This document shows positions 54,937-63,637 of a stretch of 64,000 nucleotides of DNA, one piece after another. Below the pieces are notes generated by a model, which saw only the letters and a program-made list of their open reading frames with translations, was not told the origin of the DNA and searched no databases. This DNA comes from Nocardioides sp. LHD-245 (GTDB taxonomy: Bacteria > Actinomycetota > Actinomycetes > Propionibacteriales > Nocardioidaceae), in contig NZ_JAVFWN010000001.1 in NCBI RefSeq assembly GCF_030929495.1, forward strand, positions 434,001 to 498,000, read 5' to 3'. Each line of letters starts with the position of its first letter. The stretch's first letter is position 1. A program made the translations under genes and the position numbers.

Positions 54937-56139
54937 TCAGGACTCCCGCAGCTGCCGGGACGACGCCCGGATCCGCGTGCCGAGGTCGGCCACCTCGTCC
55001 AGGACCGCGCCCGCCAGCCACACCGGCGCCCGGCGCGAGCGCGGTGCCCGGCGCAGCACGCCGGCGGCGGTCAGCGTGTCGATCAGCGCCGCCGCCTCCT
55101 CCTCCGCGACCTCGATGTGCTCGGCCACCAGCGCCGCGTTGACGATCGGGTTCTCGGTGAGCAGGTCGAGGGCGCGGTGCAGGGCGGTGCCGGGCCGTGA
55201 GCCGCCGACCGCGACCGCCCAACCCGCGCGGATCTCGTGCAGATGGGTCGCCGTCACCCAGGACTCGGTCGTCGCGATGCGGATGGCCGAGGCGAGCATC
55301 GCGACCATCGTGGCGGCTGTGCCGCGGCGATAGTCGGCGAGCGCCGCGAAGTACCGCTCGCGGTGCGCCACCAGGGCGGACGCGATCGGCACGGTGAGGT
55401 GACGGGTGGCCCGCCGCCGGCGCAGCACCGCGTGGATCAGAGCCCGCCCGATCCGGCCGTTGCCGTCGATGAACGGGTGGATCGACTCGAACTGGGCGTG
55501 GACGACCGCCGCCTGGACGACCGGCGGCACGTCGTCGCGGTCGGCGTAGGCGAAGAGGTCGTCGAGGTAGCCCGGCACGGTGTCCGGGGGCGGCGGTACG
55601 TGCAGTGCCCCGAGCGGGGACCAGTCGCTGCCGCCGACCCAGTTCTGCGTCGTCCGGAACCGGCCGGCGCGATGCGCCTCCGAGGGCGTACGGCGGAACA
55701 GGTCGTGGTGCGCCCGCGCGACGGCCTCCCGCCGGATCGATCGGGTGGTGTCCGCGTCCCGGATCATGCGGGTGAGCGCGGCGGTCGCCGAGGCCATGGA
55801 GACCGCGGAGGCGTTCGCCCCGACTCCCAGCAGTGCGCGGCCGTAGTCGGCCAGGCTGGCGTCGACGTCCTCGATCTTCGAGGAGTCCACCGCCTCGGTG
55901 CGCAGTTGGAGGTGGTTGAGCGCGCGCAGGGTTCGGCCGTGCACGAGGTCGAGATGGCTCAGGTCGCCGGCGCATGCGCTGGACATGGCGCTCAGCGCGC
56001 GGTCCATGGGCAGGTCGAGCTCCGCGACGTACGGCGGCAGCGCGACCTCGATCTCCCGCAGCCGTCGGTCCTCCCGCGGCCCCCGGGGCGTGCGCTGGTG
56101 CCAGGGCCGCACCTCGTGGGTGTGCGCGGCCCAGTCCAT
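54937..56139 (-). CDS. Fic family protein (AMPylator-type)
   Basis: The 400-residue protein carries the complete Fic active site [19 protein letters not shown] (about residues 220-238), with catalytic His, the anion-binding G-N-G and Arg. Near residue 95 the motif SSKIED resembles the class II Fic autoinhibitory S-x-x-x-E-(G/N) helix, with Asp instead of Gly/Asn. A winged-helix-like C-terminal domain ([20 protein letters not shown]) follows. Fic enzymes transfer AMP or related groups to proteins; the target is unknown. The start is ATG 56139, divergent from rplS. Confidence 0.92.
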   Translation of the reverse strand: MDWAAHTHEVRPWHQRTPRGPREDRRLREIEVALPPYVAELDLPMDRALSAMSSACAGDLSHLDLVHGRTLRALNHLQLRTEAVDSSKIEDVDASLADYGRALLGVGANASAVSMASATAALTRMIRDADTTRSIRREAVARAHHDLFRRTPSEAHRAGRFRTTQNWVGGSDWSPLGALHVPPPPDTVPGYLDDLFAYADRDDVPPVVQAAVVHAQFESIHPFIDGNGRIGRALIHAVLRRRRATRHLTVPIASALVAHRERYFAALADYRRGTAATMVAMLASAIRIATTESWVTATHLHEIRAGWAVAVGGSRPGTALHRALDLLTENPIVNAALVAEHIEVAEEEAAALIDTLTAAGVLRRAPRSRRAPVWLAGAVLDEVADLGTRIRASSRQLRES

Positions 56140-56314
56140 GCCCGCATCCTCGCAGCCCGTCGTTGCCGGCAGATTTCGTGGAGTCCGGTGCCGTGTGGGA
56201 GGATCGTTGGTCGGTGCGCGGACGCTTCTGCCACAGGGGAACCGCCGACCGCACGCCTCTCACCACCACCCCACCACAACCGCGGCTGACCTGTGCGCAC
56301 TCGCGAGGAGAACG

Positions 56315-56677
56315 ATGAGCAACCCGAGCCCCGCCCTGGTCACCGACCTCGGCAACGCCGCCAAGCGCGACGACGTCCCCGACTTCCGCGCCGGTGACAC
56401 CGTCAAGGTCCACGTCAAGGTCATCGAGGGCAGCCGTTCCCGTGTCCAGATCTTCCAGGGCGTCGTGATCCGCATCCACGGCTCCGGTGTCGGCCGCACC
56501 TTCACCGTCCGCAAGGTCTCCTTCGGCGTCGGCGTCGAGCGGACCTTCCCGCTGCACTCGCCGATCTTCGAGGCGATCGAGGTCGTCACCCGCGGTGACG
56601 TGCGCCGCGCGAAGCTCTACTACCTGCGCAACCTCACCGGCAAGAAGGCCAAGATCAAGGAGCGCCGCGAGATCTGA
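56315..56677 (+). CDS. rplS: Ribosomal protein L19
   Basis: The 120-residue large-subunit protein lies at the 30S-50S interface. [20 protein letters not shown] and [18 protein letters not shown] are characteristic, ending [11 protein letters not shown]. The ATG at 56315 has GAGGAG upstream. It is followed by a perfect terminator hairpin, so it is probably its own transcription unit despite being near lepB and rnhB. Confidence 0.97.
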   Translation: MSNPSPALVTDLGNAAKRDDVPDFRAGDTVKVHVKVIEGSRSRVQIFQGVVIRIHGSGVGRTFTVRKVSFGVGVERTFPLHSPIFEAIEVVTRGDVRRAKLYYLRNLTGKKAKIKERREI

Positions 56678-56699
56678 GCCTGGCTCAGCACCGCCTCTC

Positions 56700-56732
56700 A
56701 CGAAGGCCCGACCGTCTCGGTCGGGCCTTCGT
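56700..56732 (+). terminator. Terminator after rplS
   Basis: The 15-bp arms at 56700-56714 and 56718-56732 pair perfectly around a three-base TCT loop, 22 bases after the rplS stop. Confidence 0.8.
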
Positions 56733-56769
56733 GCGTCCGCGCTGGGGCGCACTCCTAGACTCGTACCTC

Positions 56770-57642
56770 GTGACGACCGACGACACCGCACCGGACTCCG
56801 CCGCCGAGGTCCCCGACCCCGAGGCGACCGATCGGGCGGCCTCCCGGTCCGCTTCCCCCAAACGCAAGCACCTGCCGGTCTGGCAGGAGAGCATCCTGCT
56901 GCTGGCGGTGGCGCTGGGTCTGGCGATCGTCATCAAGGCGCTGTTCATGCAGGCCTTCTACATCCCGTCGGAGTCGATGGAGCCCGGGCTGGTCAAGAAC
57001 GACCGGATCCTCGTCCAGAAGGTCTCCTACTGGTTCGGCCGAAGCCCGCACCGCGGCGACGTGGTCGTCTTCAAGGACCCCGGTGAGTGGCTGGGATCGG
57101 CCGACAGCCAGGGACCGACCGGCTTCGCGAGCCTGCTCTCCAAGGTCGGGCTGTACCCGACGGGCGGCCATCTCGTGAAGCGCGTGATCGGCACCGAGGG
57201 CGATGTCGTCGAGTGCTGCGACGAGCAGGGCCGGATCATGGTCAACGGCAAGGCGATCGACGAGTCCGACTATCTCGGCCCCGACCCCGGCAAGTGCAAC
57301 GCCGAGATCAGCGACTGGGTCAGCGCGGAGGACACGGCCATCGCGCGGCCCTGCGACTGGACGATCGGACCGATCCCGAAGGGCAAGCTCCTCGTCCTCG
57401 GCGACAACCGCGGCCACTCGGCCGACTCCCGCGCGCACCTGTGCGGTGCGGAGGAGGATCCCTGCACCCAGAGTCCGTGGGTCGACACCGACCTCGTCGT
57501 CGGCAAGGTCTTCACCCTGATCTGGCCCCGTGACCGGTGGCGCTGGATCAGCCGGCCCGAGGTGTTCGAGGGCATCCCCGATGACCCGCCGGCCGACCTG
57601 CTGGAGAAGGCGGAAGAGGCCGACGCCGTCCCCGGGGCGTAG
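56770..57642 (+). CDS. lepB: Signal peptidase I
   Basis: The 290-residue membrane protease removes signal peptides from exported proteins. After a charged N-terminal region comes one membrane helix (SILLLAVALGLAIVIKALFM). Then come the catalytic serine in YIPSESMEPGL, DVVVFKDPGEW, the catalytic lysine in LVKRVIGTEGD, and VLGDNRGHSADSRAHL. GTG 56770 was chosen because the earlier GTG at 56731 lies within the rplS terminator. rnhB follows after 19 bases. Confidence 0.95.
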   Translation: MTTDDTAPDSAAEVPDPEATDRAASRSASPKRKHLPVWQESILLLAVALGLAIVIKALFMQAFYIPSESMEPGLVKNDRILVQKVSYWFGRSPHRGDVVVFKDPGEWLGSADSQGPTGFASLLSKVGLYPTGGHLVKRVIGTEGDVVECCDEQGRIMVNGKAIDESDYLGPDPGKCNAEISDWVSAEDTAIARPCDWTIGPIPKGKLLVLGDNRGHSADSRAHLCGAEEDPCTQSPWVDTDLVVGKVFTLIWPRDRWRWISRPEVFEGIPDDPPADLLEKAEEADAVPGA

Positions 57643-57661
57643 CCGGAGGGGAGAGAGGGGC

Positions 57662-58339
57662 ATGTCCACCCTGCCCAGAGGAGCGACCGTACGCCGCGAC
57701 GCCGGCATCTACGGCTACGAGCGGGCCCTGCGCCGGCACGGCTTCGAGCCGATCGCCGGGGTCGACGAGGCCGGTCGCGGTGCCTGCGCCGGCCCACTGG
57801 TGGCGGGGGCGGCGATCCTGCCGGCCGGCAAGGCCGGCATCGTGCCGGGCCTGGCCGACTCCAAGCTGCTGACCCCCGCCGCGCGGGAGCGCTGCTACGA
57901 CCAGGTCGTGAAGCGGGCGCTGGCCTGGTCGGTCGTGGTGATCCCTCACGACGAGTGCGACCGCCTCGGCATGCACGTCGCCAACGTCGAGGCGCTGCGC
58001 CGCGCTGTCGCCAAGCTGGCCCTCCCGGCGTCGTACGTCCTGACCGATGGCTTCCCCGTCGACGGCCTCGGAGCGCCCGGCCTCGCGGTCTGGAAGGGCG
58101 ACCGGGTCGCGGCCTGCGTCGCCGCGGCCTCGGTGCTGGCCAAGGTGACCCGCGATCGGCTGATGGTCGACCTCGACCGGGAGTGGCCGGTGTACGACTT
58201 CAAGACGCACAAGGGCTACATCACCGCGACCCACACGGCCGCGCTGGAGGAGCACGGACCGTCGCCGATCCATCGGATGCGGTTCGTCAACGTACGACGC
58301 GCGGCCGGTCTCGAGCCGCTGCCTGGGGGGGAGGGCTAG
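57662..58339 (+). CDS. rnhB: Ribonuclease HII
   Basis: The 225-residue enzyme cleaves RNA-DNA hybrids and single ribonucleotides in DNA. The motif IAGVDEAGRGACAGPLVAGA supplies the D-E active-site pair, DSKLLTP follows, and the later acidic site is in ASVLAKVTRDRLM. ATG 57662 has GGAGGGGAGAG upstream. It forms the usual lepB-rnhB-DUF2469 cluster of actinobacteria. Confidence 0.96.
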   Translation: MSTLPRGATVRRDAGIYGYERALRRHGFEPIAGVDEAGRGACAGPLVAGAAILPAGKAGIVPGLADSKLLTPAARERCYDQVVKRALAWSVVVIPHDECDRLGMHVANVEALRRAVAKLALPASYVLTDGFPVDGLGAPGLAVWKGDRVAACVAAASVLAKVTRDRLMVDLDREWPVYDFKTHKGYITATHTAALEEHGPSPIHRMRFVNVRRAAGLEPLPGGEG

Positions 58340-58349
58340 AGTCGGCTTC

Positions 58350-58658
58350 GTGAGTGCCGAGGAGCTCGAGAAGTACGAGACCGAGCAGGAGCTGAACCTC
58401 TACCGGGAGTACCGCGACGTCGTCGGCATCTTCAAGTACGTCGTCGAGACCGACCGTCGGTTCTACCTCTGTAACACGGTCGATGTGAAGGCCCGCTCCG
58501 AGGGCGGCGACGTCTTCTTCGAGGTGACGATCACCGACGCGTGGGTGTGGGACATGTACCGCCCGGCGCGCTTCGCCAAGAACGTCAAGGTGCTCACCTT
58601 CAAGGACGTCAACGTCGAGGAGCTCGCCACCTCCGACCTGGAGCTGCCGAAGTCCTGA
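58350..58658 (+). CDS. DUF2469 family protein
   Basis: This 102-residue actinobacterial protein of unknown function is typical in both length and sequence: ELEKYETEQELNLYREYRDV, then YVVETDRRFYLCNTVDV and VWDMYRPARFAKNVKVLTF. It is nearly always found after rnhB, as here (10 bases). The start is GTG 58350. It converges with a TadG-like gene 15 bases away. Confidence 0.93.
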   Translation: MSAEELEKYETEQELNLYREYRDVVGIFKYVVETDRRFYLCNTVDVKARSEGGDVFFEVTITDAWVWDMYRPARFAKNVKVLTFKDVNVEELATSDLELPKS

Positions 58659-58673
58659 GCTCCGCCCGGAGGC

Positions 58674-59933
58674 TCACTCGCTCAGGTGCAGGCCTTCCGG
58701 AGGTCGGCGCCATTCCCGGTCCAGGCCGTTGGTGACCTTCAGGTGCGACTTCTCGCCGTTCATGTAGAGGCTGTCGACGATGATCGAGCCGCTGGTGACG
58801 CCGTTGCCGGAGTTGCCGTTCGCGTAGAGCATCGAGCGGAGGGCGTAGATGCTGCCCGCGATATTGGTCTCGCCGTTGCCCTGGACGTGGATCGACTGGG
58901 TGTTGTTGCGGTCGTACACGATCGCCAGATCGCCGAAGCCGTTCGCCCCGGCGGTCAGGGTGAGCTCGTCGCCGTTGCTGGCGTTGAACTGGCCGCCGAG
59001 CTCACCGCCCTGCGCGCAGGCTCGCGGGGCGTCGGGGCTCCCGCACACGGCGTACAGCGTGACGCCGGAGCCTCGGAAGACCGTGTTGTTGCCCATCGCC
59101 CAGACGCCGGTCAGGACGTAGAGGCCGGGCGTCAGGACGCAGGTCTCGTTGTTGCCGAAGGAGCGGGAGCCGTAGACACCGGGGCCGTCGGTGCACGGGT
59201 CGGACCGGGGGGATCCGGACGGAGGAGGCACGACGAAGTCCTCGAGCGGGTCGCCCATCGGCTGCGAGACGGTCTCGGCCTTGGGCTCGTAGTTGCCCGT
59301 GGCGCTGGTCTCGACGGTGATCTGGTGGCCGATGGCCTCGACGTGCCCGTTGGGCCCGGTCGACACGCTGCCGTTGAAGTGCACGCTGCTGGCGGTCACC
59401 GTGGCGTCGCCGTTGCCGAGGGTGTGCGGCCCCTCGCCGAGGACGCACAGTGAGCACCGGAAGACGACGCCGGGGTCGAGCTGTGCGGTGGCGGACGCGG
59501 CGACGATGACCTCGTCGACGCCGGCCAGGCCGGCGAAGGCCGTCGGCACGCGGCGGCTCGGCACCCGCACCCGGACCCGGGTCGGACGCTCGGCGTCGTC
59601 GAAGGAGACGCACGGTGAGGACGAGGGGACGGGCAGGGCGGCCGGGTCGGTGCAGGAGGCCCAGGCGGAGGGGTCGACGCCGAAGTTCCTGGCCGCGTAC
59701 GACGTCGCGGCGCTCACCGCCGCCGTGAGATCAGGCTCGCCGTCCTCGCCGTAGAGCACGTTGGCGGCGGCGAGGGCGGATGCGTCGGCCGCGTTCTGGG
59801 CCTGGCCGCGCACGTCCCGGGCGAGACCGAGGTCGATCACGAAGGACGCGGCCACCAGCAGGACGACGGCCAGCAGTGCCGTCAGGACGGCGACGGCACC
59901 GCGTTCGTCCTCGGCCTTCCTCAGTCGCACCAT
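58674..59933 (-). CDS. TadG-like protein with C-terminal beta-rich domain
   Basis: The 419-residue protein has a charged head (RLRKAEDERGAVAVLTALLA), then a membrane helix and AQNAADASALAAANVLYG, the TadE/TadG pilin-like N terminus with the conserved G-A-V-A and ADASALA motifs. The exported remainder is rich in Asn, Gly and Ser with strand-turn repeats (GNGDATVTASSVHFNGSVS; ETNIAGSIYALRSMLYANG) resembling a beta-helix, and has six or more cysteines. It probably belongs to a Flp/Tad-type surface apparatus; no tadA/tadBC genes are in the window. Start ATG 59933 overlaps the TadE-like gene by 13 bases. Confidence 0.8.
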   Translation of the reverse strand: MVRLRKAEDERGAVAVLTALLAVVLLVAASFVIDLGLARDVRGQAQNAADASALAAANVLYGEDGEPDLTAAVSAATSYAARNFGVDPSAWASCTDPAALPVPSSSPCVSFDDAERPTRVRVRVPSRRVPTAFAGLAGVDEVIVAASATAQLDPGVVFRCSLCVLGEGPHTLGNGDATVTASSVHFNGSVSTGPNGHVEAIGHQITVETSATGNYEPKAETVSQPMGDPLEDFVVPPPSGSPRSDPCTDGPGVYGSRSFGNNETCVLTPGLYVLTGVWAMGNNTVFRGSGVTLYAVCGSPDAPRACAQGGELGGQFNASNGDELTLTAGANGFGDLAIVYDRNNTQSIHVQGNGETNIAGSIYALRSMLYANGNSGNGVTSGSIIVDSLYMNGEKSHLKVTNGLDREWRRPPEGLHLSE

Positions 59934-60427
59934 GACCAGCTCTGTCCGCTCGGCGCGCTGTCCGCCGTCCCGCTCCCGGGCGGCTTGGTCGTGTCCTGCT
60001 CGATCGACATCCGCAGGCTCGCGCGGACATAGCCGTCGTTGGGGAGCGGCAGCATGCCGAAGTCGCTCCGGGACCTGACGAGGACGCACACGCGCAGGGA
60101 GTTGCCCCGGGACCAGCCGTCGGGGGCGGAGACGTTGACGTAGGTGTCTCCCGGCGCGGTCCCCAGCATGGTCTCGGCGGTGCAGGCGATCGTGGACCAG
60201 CCGGTCGTCGTACGGCATGCGGAGGGGTTCTTGCCGACCACCGCCATCCGGGCGGTCTCGCGGACGCCCTGGTGGGCATTGAGCGAGTCGTTGAAGTAGA
60301 GGCCGTACTGCAGGATGCCGAAGACGAGGACGACGAGCAGTGTGCCCACGAGCGCGAACTCGACCGCTGCCGCGCCGCGCTCCGCTCTCCGCCCGTCGCC
60401 GCGACGCGCGCACCGTCGCCGATCCAT
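59921..60427 (-). CDS. TadE-like pseudopilin
   Basis: The 168-residue protein begins with a basic head and AERGAAAVEFALVGTLLVVL, the TadE-type N terminus with the invariant glutamate inside the hydrophobic segment. NAHQGVRETARMAVVG follows. It would be anchored in the membrane with an external C-terminal domain carrying three cysteines, and take part in assembling a Flp/Tad-type pilus. It is cotranscribed with the TadG-like gene (13-base overlap) and divergent from a second TadE/TadG pair. Confidence 0.85.
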   Translation of the reverse strand: MDRRRCARRGDGRRAERGAAAVEFALVGTLLVVLVFGILQYGLYFNDSLNAHQGVRETARMAVVGKNPSACRTTTGWSTIACTAETMLGTAPGDTYVNVSAPDGWSRGNSLRVCVLVRSRSDFGMLPLPNDGYVRASLRMSIEQDTTKPPGSGTADSAPSGQSWSWCD

Positions 60428-60814
60428 CTCCGCCTCCCCCTGCCGGCCCGGAGAACGAGCCAGGACTCCCGCCTCGATTGTCGGCCCAATTCGCCGTCGG
60501 TCGCGAGGTCGGGAGGCGGTTCCGTGGCCGTAGCGGCGAGATTAGGCCGACCGCCGCGACCCTCCCTGGCCTCGGCGCGCCATGGACCATGCTCCGAATT
60601 GACGGTGCGAGGGCGGGACATCGTCCCGTTCGCAGGGAGGAGCGCGGCACGGTGCCACGTAGTCACCTCGGACTACTCCCTCCGGACTACCCCGACCGGG
60701 CCGTCCGGGCACAATGATCCAGGAACTGCTGCCAGAGCGTGTCACGCCCCACTATCCTCAGGCTCAACGCCGCTCGGGGGCGTCATGGGAGCGATTCCGG
60801 GGGAGGCCGGCACG
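60428..60814. other. 387-bp divergent intergenic region between two TadE genes
   Basis: No gene is supported here. It must contain the promoters for both pseudopilin pairs. I found no convincing -35/-10 pair. A short direct repeat CGGACTAC occurs about 60671-60678 and 60686-60693, and a possible TATCCT -10-like element lies near 60753. A good ribosome binding site (GGGGGAGG, about 60799-60806) marks the right edge. Confidence 0.5.
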
Positions 60815-61273
60815 ATGAGGCGTCGTATGCCAGGTGGGTCGTCCCGCGAACGCGGGGCGGCGGCCGTCGAGTTCGCGCTGATCCTGCCCGTGCTGGCGGC
60901 GCTGGTCTTCGGCATCATCAACTACGGCGACATCCTCAGTGCCAGGCAGGCCGTCAGCCAGGCCGCGGCGGAGGGTGCGCGGGCCGGCGCGGTCTCTCAG
61001 CAGACGACCGAGGTCGCCAAGATCGCGGATGCCCGGGCGGCGGTCGACGCGGCGCTCCAGTCACAAGGCGTCTCCTGCAGCGGCTGCGACATCAAGATCG
61101 GTACCAGCTATCGCGCGCCCGGCAGCGATCCCGCCGCCGCCGCCAAGGAATGCGGGTCAGGGGCCGAGTGCGTCTGGGTGACAGTCGTCGTCGACCATGA
61201 TGCGCTGGTCCCTGGATTCACCTTCGGCTTCGGAGGCAAGCTCCGGTACACGGCCAGCGCGCGGGTGAGTTGA
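60815..61273 (+). CDS. TadE-like pseudopilin
   Basis: The 152-residue protein has the N-terminal signature RERGAAAVEFALILPVLAAL with the conserved glutamate, GIINYGDILSARQAVSQAAA, and an external domain with four cysteines (SCSGCD near residue 80, KECGSGAEC). ATG 60815 was chosen for its strong upstream GGGGGAGG; ATG 60785 is an in-frame alternative. The TadG-like gene begins one base after its stop. Role: minor pilin-like component of a Flp/Tad system, by family. Confidence 0.85.
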   Translation: MRRRMPGGSSRERGAAAVEFALILPVLAALVFGIINYGDILSARQAVSQAAAEGARAGAVSQQTTEVAKIADARAAVDAALQSQGVSCSGCDIKIGTSYRAPGSDPAAAAKECGSGAECVWVTVVVDHDALVPGFTFGFGGKLRYTASARVS

Positions 61274-61274
61274 G

Positions 61275-63053
61275 ATGCTCGGGAGCCGCCGAGACCGGCG
61301 CCGCGACGAACGGGGGGCGACGGGTGTCTTCGTGGCGCTCGTGATGGCGCCCGTGCTGGTCGTGTCGGCAGCCTTCGCCGTCGACCTCGGCCAGCAGCGG
61401 GTGGTGCGCGGAGACATGCAGGCCGTCGCCGACGTCGGCGCCATGGATCTTGCGCGCCGGCTCAACGGCAGCACCGTGAGCGGTTACCTAGCTGCCGACT
61501 TCACCACGGCCCTCACCGAGAGCATCAAGCGGAACGACGACAGCTACGGTGACCGGCTCACCTCCGCGCCGTGCGCGTTCCCGCGGACCAAGGACTCGGT
61601 CGCGGTCCCGAGCGAGGTCGGCGCGTGCTGGGAGTTCGTGAAGACAGGTTCCGACGGATGGACGCGCACGACCAGCAACGTGGACATCCCGGAAGCGGTC
61701 AGGGTCTTCGCCAAGTCGAAGACCGGCTTCGCGTTCGGCGGCGTCACCGGCATCCGCTCGGGCGGAGCCTTCCGCTACGCCGTGGCCAGCGCAGAGACGT
61801 CCGCATGCTTCGCGCTGGGCTCGTACGCCGCCCAGCTGCGCTCAGGAGACTCCGCTCTCCTCGGGCCGCTGCTCGGTGACACCCTGGGGCTGGGAGCGGT
61901 CGGCTACCAAGGCCTGCTCAACCTGGACGCAACGGTCCCGCTCGTGGACATCGCCATCGCACTCGATGCGGGCACGGCCGACGAGCTCGCCGACACCAGC
62001 GTCACCCTGGGTGACTTCTACCTCGCGGTCGCGGAGGCGCTGAAGAAGAACGGCGACGCGGTCAGCGCGAAGTTGATCGAGGATGCCGTCGCACTGGGCA
62101 TCACCCAACTGCCGCCGATCAAGGTCGGCGACATCATCGGGCTCGCGCAGGGAGCGGATGCCGCCCTGAGCAGCGAGATCGACGTTCTGGACCTGATCAC
62201 GACGTCCGCGCTGATCGCCAACGGCACCAATGCCGTCTCCTTGCCCGACCTGGGCGTCAACAGTCTGCCCATCCTCGGCACCGCCTTCACCAGCTCCTTG
62301 AACATCATCGAGAAGCCGCAGACGGCCTGCGGCGGAAAGGGGACCGTCCAGGAGACGTCACAGATCGACCTGGATCTCACCGGCACGGTCGCCAACCTCA
62401 ACACGTCCTCCTTCCCGCTGTTGGGACCGCTGCTCGGCGCCCTCGCCGATGTGAGGGTGGGGCTGGGAGCGACGCTGGCACTCGACGGGGCCTACGGGAA
62501 GGCGACGCTCACCGATCTGAGTTGTGCCCCGCCCATGATGAAGTTCGGTATGCAGGGGGCGCTCGCCAAGACGACGCTGAACGTCCCGGTGGTGATCACG
62601 GCCAACCTCCTCGGCGCGCTCGGCGTGAAGGTGGCCGAGGTCCGGATCGGCTTCATCGCCAGGATCAACAACCCCTCCGACCCGCTCTCCCCGCCGGAGA
62701 TCACCCTCGCGTTCCCGCCGAAGCAGTACAACGTGCCGTACTCGGCAGGCTCCTCGGCGCTGGGACTGCAGGAAGCCGACATCAGCCTCGACTACAACCC
62801 GGCCGTCTCCTCGACGAAGTACGTGTCGACCCACATCCTGCTGCCACTCCTCGGCTACCTGGTGGACCCGATCGTCAACGCGCTTCTCGGCAACATCATG
62901 CCGATCGCCACGGCTGTCTTGAGGCCGCTGATCACGGGACTCAACAACCTGATCCTCGGGCCGCTGGGCGACCTGACCGGTCTCTCCGTGGCCGGAGTCG
63001 ACGTGCTGGGGCTCAAGAAGCCCCGCTGCGGACAGCCGTCGCTGCGCGGCTAG
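61275..63053 (+). CDS. Large TadG-like membrane-anchored protein
   Basis: The 592-residue protein has a basic head, DERGATGVFVALVMAPVLVV membrane segment and VDLGQQRVVRGDMQAVADVG, typical of TadG-like proteins. The long exported part is built of hydrophobic helical/beta stretches with many Leu-Gly pairs (for example LGPLLGDTLGLGAVG and LLGPLLGALADVRVGLGAT) and few cysteines. It differs from the other TadG-like protein in composition and length. It is coupled to the preceding TadE gene. The function is inferred only from its N terminus and partner. Confidence 0.78.
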   Translation: MLGSRRDRRRDERGATGVFVALVMAPVLVVSAAFAVDLGQQRVVRGDMQAVADVGAMDLARRLNGSTVSGYLAADFTTALTESIKRNDDSYGDRLTSAPCAFPRTKDSVAVPSEVGACWEFVKTGSDGWTRTTSNVDIPEAVRVFAKSKTGFAFGGVTGIRSGGAFRYAVASAETSACFALGSYAAQLRSGDSALLGPLLGDTLGLGAVGYQGLLNLDATVPLVDIAIALDAGTADELADTSVTLGDFYLAVAEALKKNGDAVSAKLIEDAVALGITQLPPIKVGDIIGLAQGADAALSSEIDVLDLITTSALIANGTNAVSLPDLGVNSLPILGTAFTSSLNIIEKPQTACGGKGTVQETSQIDLDLTGTVANLNTSSFPLLGPLLGALADVRVGLGATLALDGAYGKATLTDLSCAPPMMKFGMQGALAKTTLNVPVVITANLLGALGVKVAEVRIGFIARINNPSDPLSPPEITLAFPPKQYNVPYSAGSSALGLQEADISLDYNPAVSSTKYVSTHILLPLLGYLVDPIVNALLGNIMPIATAVLRPLITGLNNLILGPLGDLTGLSVAGVDVLGLKKPRCGQPSLRG

Positions 63054-63268
63054 CTTGGTGATGCACGACAGATCCTCGGCTCCTTCGCTGCCCGCGATGA
63101 CCGGCCCTAGGACGCCGGGCTCCACGTCGACCGCATCGATGACCTCGACCGTCCCAGCGGCATCGGGATGGGCCGTCGGCCCTCCACAGGCAGGCGTCTG
63201 AACCGCGTCGTACACAGGCCGATGCCCGGTACGGCGTCGCCGTCGCCGACCCCGGGGACCCTGGGCCC

Positions 63269-63637
63269 ATGACGACGACAGCACAGGCCCGCCGGGCGAT
63301 CGGCGCGTACGGCGAAGACGTGGCCGCCCGCTACCTGACAGCGCTCGGCATGACACTGCTGGAGCGCAACTGGCGGTGCTCCGACGGCGAGGTCGACCTC
63401 CTGCTCCGCGACGGTGCGACGCTCGTGGTGTGCGAGGTCAAGACCCGGACCTCGCTCGACGCCGGCACGCCCCACGAGGCGATCACCGACGCCAAGCTCG
63501 ACCGGCTGCGACGCTTGGGTGAGCGCTGGATGATCGAACGAGGGATCCGTCCCGACGGCATCCGGGTCGATCTGGTGGCGGTGCTGCGCCCGCCCAAGGG
63601 GGCCTCGGTCGTCGACCATGTGCGGGGGTTGTCCTGA
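63269..63637 (+). CDS. YraN family (UPF0102) endonuclease-like protein
   Basis: The 122-residue protein has the small PD-(D/E)XK fold of YraN: GAYGEDVAARYLTALGM, then GEVDLLLRDGATLVVCEVKTR (read as GEVDLLLRDG and LVVCEVKTR) with the D and E-x-K residues, and RPDGIRVDLVAV. It may act on DNA or Holliday-type structures; the role is unproven. The ATG is at 63269. Its stop overlaps the comM-like start by one base (TGATG), a pairing common in actinobacteria. Confidence 0.9.
   Translation: MTTTAQARRAIGAYGEDVAARYLTALGMTLLERNWRCSDGEVDLLLRDGATLVVCEVKTRTSLDAGTPHEAITDAKLDRLRRLGERWMIERGIRPDGIRVDLVAVLRPPKGASVVDHVRGLS

Noticed and set aside
56731..56769. GTG 56731 as the lepB start
   Set aside because: It falls in the last bases of the perfect rplS terminator hairpin and adds non-conserved residues; GTG 56770 is preferred.
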